A stretch of 6,891 bases of DNA. Origin: Cyanobacteriota bacterium (GTDB taxonomy: Bacteria; Cyanobacteriota; Cyanobacteriia; SKYG9). The translations under genes were made by a program, and so were the position numbers. The stretch spans positions 1 through 6,891 of the forward strand of contig JANWZG010000197.1 of NCBI GenBank assembly GCA_025054735.1, read 5' to 3'. The notes below the pieces were generated by a model that ran no database searches, was not told where the DNA came from, and was given only the letters and a program-made list of their open reading frames with translations. Numbering within the stretch: position 1 is the stretch's first letter; every line of letters begins with the position of its first letter. This document shows, piece after piece, positions 6,503-6,891 of the stretch.

Positions 6503-6592
6503 CTGGTAATACTTTGTTTATCTAGGCTTGATCCCATCGAACCTGATGGTTGTAGAGGCGATCGCAAGCGGTACACTGAATTGAGATTAGTG

Positions 6593-6601
6593 TGATATAG
6601 A
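6593..6601 (+). promoter_or_regulatory. Candidate extended -10 element for glyS
   Basis: TGATATAGA fits an extended -10 (TG-N-TATAGA, hexamer five of six to consensus). No good -35 is seen at the right distance, which extended -10 promoters can tolerate. Transcription would begin near 6608, leaving only about 10 nt before the glyS ATG, so this is tentative. Confidence 0.3.
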
Positions 6602-6617
6602 ACCTCTGAGTGCAGCC

Positions 6618-6891
6618 ATGGCAACTTTTTTGCTTGAAGTCGGAACTGAAGAACTACCCGCTAGCTTTATCAGCGAGGCAATTGCCCAATGGCAGCAGCG
6701 CATCCCTCAAAGCCTTGCAGAACAGAAGTTAAATTCAGAAGCGGTGCAAGTATACGCAACCCCACGTCGGCTAGCTGTGCTCATTACTGGGTTGCCAACT
6801 CAGCAGGCAGACCAAACGGAAGACATCAAAGGGCCACCTGCCCAGGCTGCTTTTAAGGATGGTACCCCGACCCCAGCCGCAGAAGGCTTTG
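6618..6891 (+). CDS. glyS: Glycyl-tRNA synthetase beta subunit, N-terminal part (3' end off window)
   Basis: The first 91 codons of the beta subunit of the bacterial tetrameric glycyl-tRNA synthetase, which with the alpha subunit (glyQ) charges tRNA-Gly in the cytoplasm. The signature opening MATFLLEVGTEELPASF is present, followed by the TPRRLAVLITGLP segment (48-60) and the DIKGPPAQAAFKDGTPTPAAEGF region (69-91), all typical of this subunit. The frame stays open to the edge; the complete protein is usually around 700 residues. ATG at 6618 aligns with the family start. No strong Shine-Dalgarno sequence is seen. The gene is preceded by a gap of about 720 bp and seems to have its own promoter. 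Identification is secure. Confidence 0.96.
   Translation, partial: MATFLLEVGTEELPASFISEAIAQWQQRIPQSLAEQKLNSEAVQVYATPRRLAVLITGLPTQQADQTEDIKGPPAQAAFKDGTPTPAAEGF

Larger units (their letters stand above)
5972..6592. other. Long gap between the J-domain gene and glyS, no convincing gene
   Basis: Nothing in this stretch is recognisable as a protein or structural RNA. The longest frame is on the minus strand, a TTG-started 74-codon frame at 6102-6326. It contains a hydrophobic stretch (GGLCLLLALNVYLE) and four Cys, but has no ribosome binding site, no known motif and an 11-bp duplication inside it. It could be a decayed gene or chance. The gap also contains short inverted repeats at 6066-6092, 6477-6502 and 6534-6549 (CCATC with GATGG, loop GAACCT), and one HIP1 octamer at 6558. 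A small RNA or long regulated leader is possible but not shown. Confidence 0.5.

Noticed and set aside
1..6891. CRISPR array, insertion sequence ends, tRNA or rRNA
   Set aside because: No repeat-spacer pattern, no transposase motifs with flanking inverted repeats, and no tRNA cloverleaf or rRNA-like stretch was seen on either strand.

Overview
The window looks like a cyanobacterial chromosome. The octamer GCGATCGC (HIP1, highly iterated palindrome of cyanobacteria) occurs six times in 6.9 kb, at 1136, 2526, 2921, 3863, 5407 and 6558. The protein set fits as well: a Uma2-type nuclease-fold protein, a zinc-ribbon/PP2C membrane phosphatase, an acetyltransferase resembling the Ycf52/plastid GNAT group, a J-domain/TPR protein and a cyanobacterial-style glyS. 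The genus cannot be fixed from sequence alone. I see no insertion sequence, CRISPR array, tRNA or rRNA.

Left part (1-1920, minus strand): a Uma2-family gene is followed about 70 bp downstream by a lipoprotein gene. The lipoprotein carries a carbohydrate-binding-like domain and the beginning of a glycoside-hydrolase-like barrel, and it runs off the left edge. The two probably share a transcript. The Uma2 protein has a 21-bp in-frame tandem repeat that encodes a charged helical stretch.

Centre (1921-4361): a 248-bp divergent intergenic region with two short perfect palindromes separates Uma2 from a 730-residue phosphatase. That protein reads, in order, zinc ribbon, a region resembling a degenerate kinase, a complete PP2C catalytic domain, one membrane segment, a Pro/Thr-rich linker and an SH3-like tail. 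It is the most complex protein here and the likely signalling component.

Right part (4362-6891): after a 280-bp gap with a candidate promoter comes a GNAT acetyltransferase on the plus strand. It converges on a small J-domain/TPR protein on the minus strand, whose candidate promoter overlaps a 10-bp tandem repeat. About 720 bp without a convincing gene follow, holding several short inverted and direct repeats. The window ends in the first 91 codons of glyS, the glycyl-tRNA synthetase beta subunit.

The genes do not form an obvious pathway. Apart from the Uma2/lipoprotein pair they look like independent transcription units: stress and signalling genes, a chaperone partner and a translation gene. 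I found no convincing new multi-gene system. The points most worth a second look are the phosphatase architecture, the repeat in Uma2 and the structured gap upstream of glyS.
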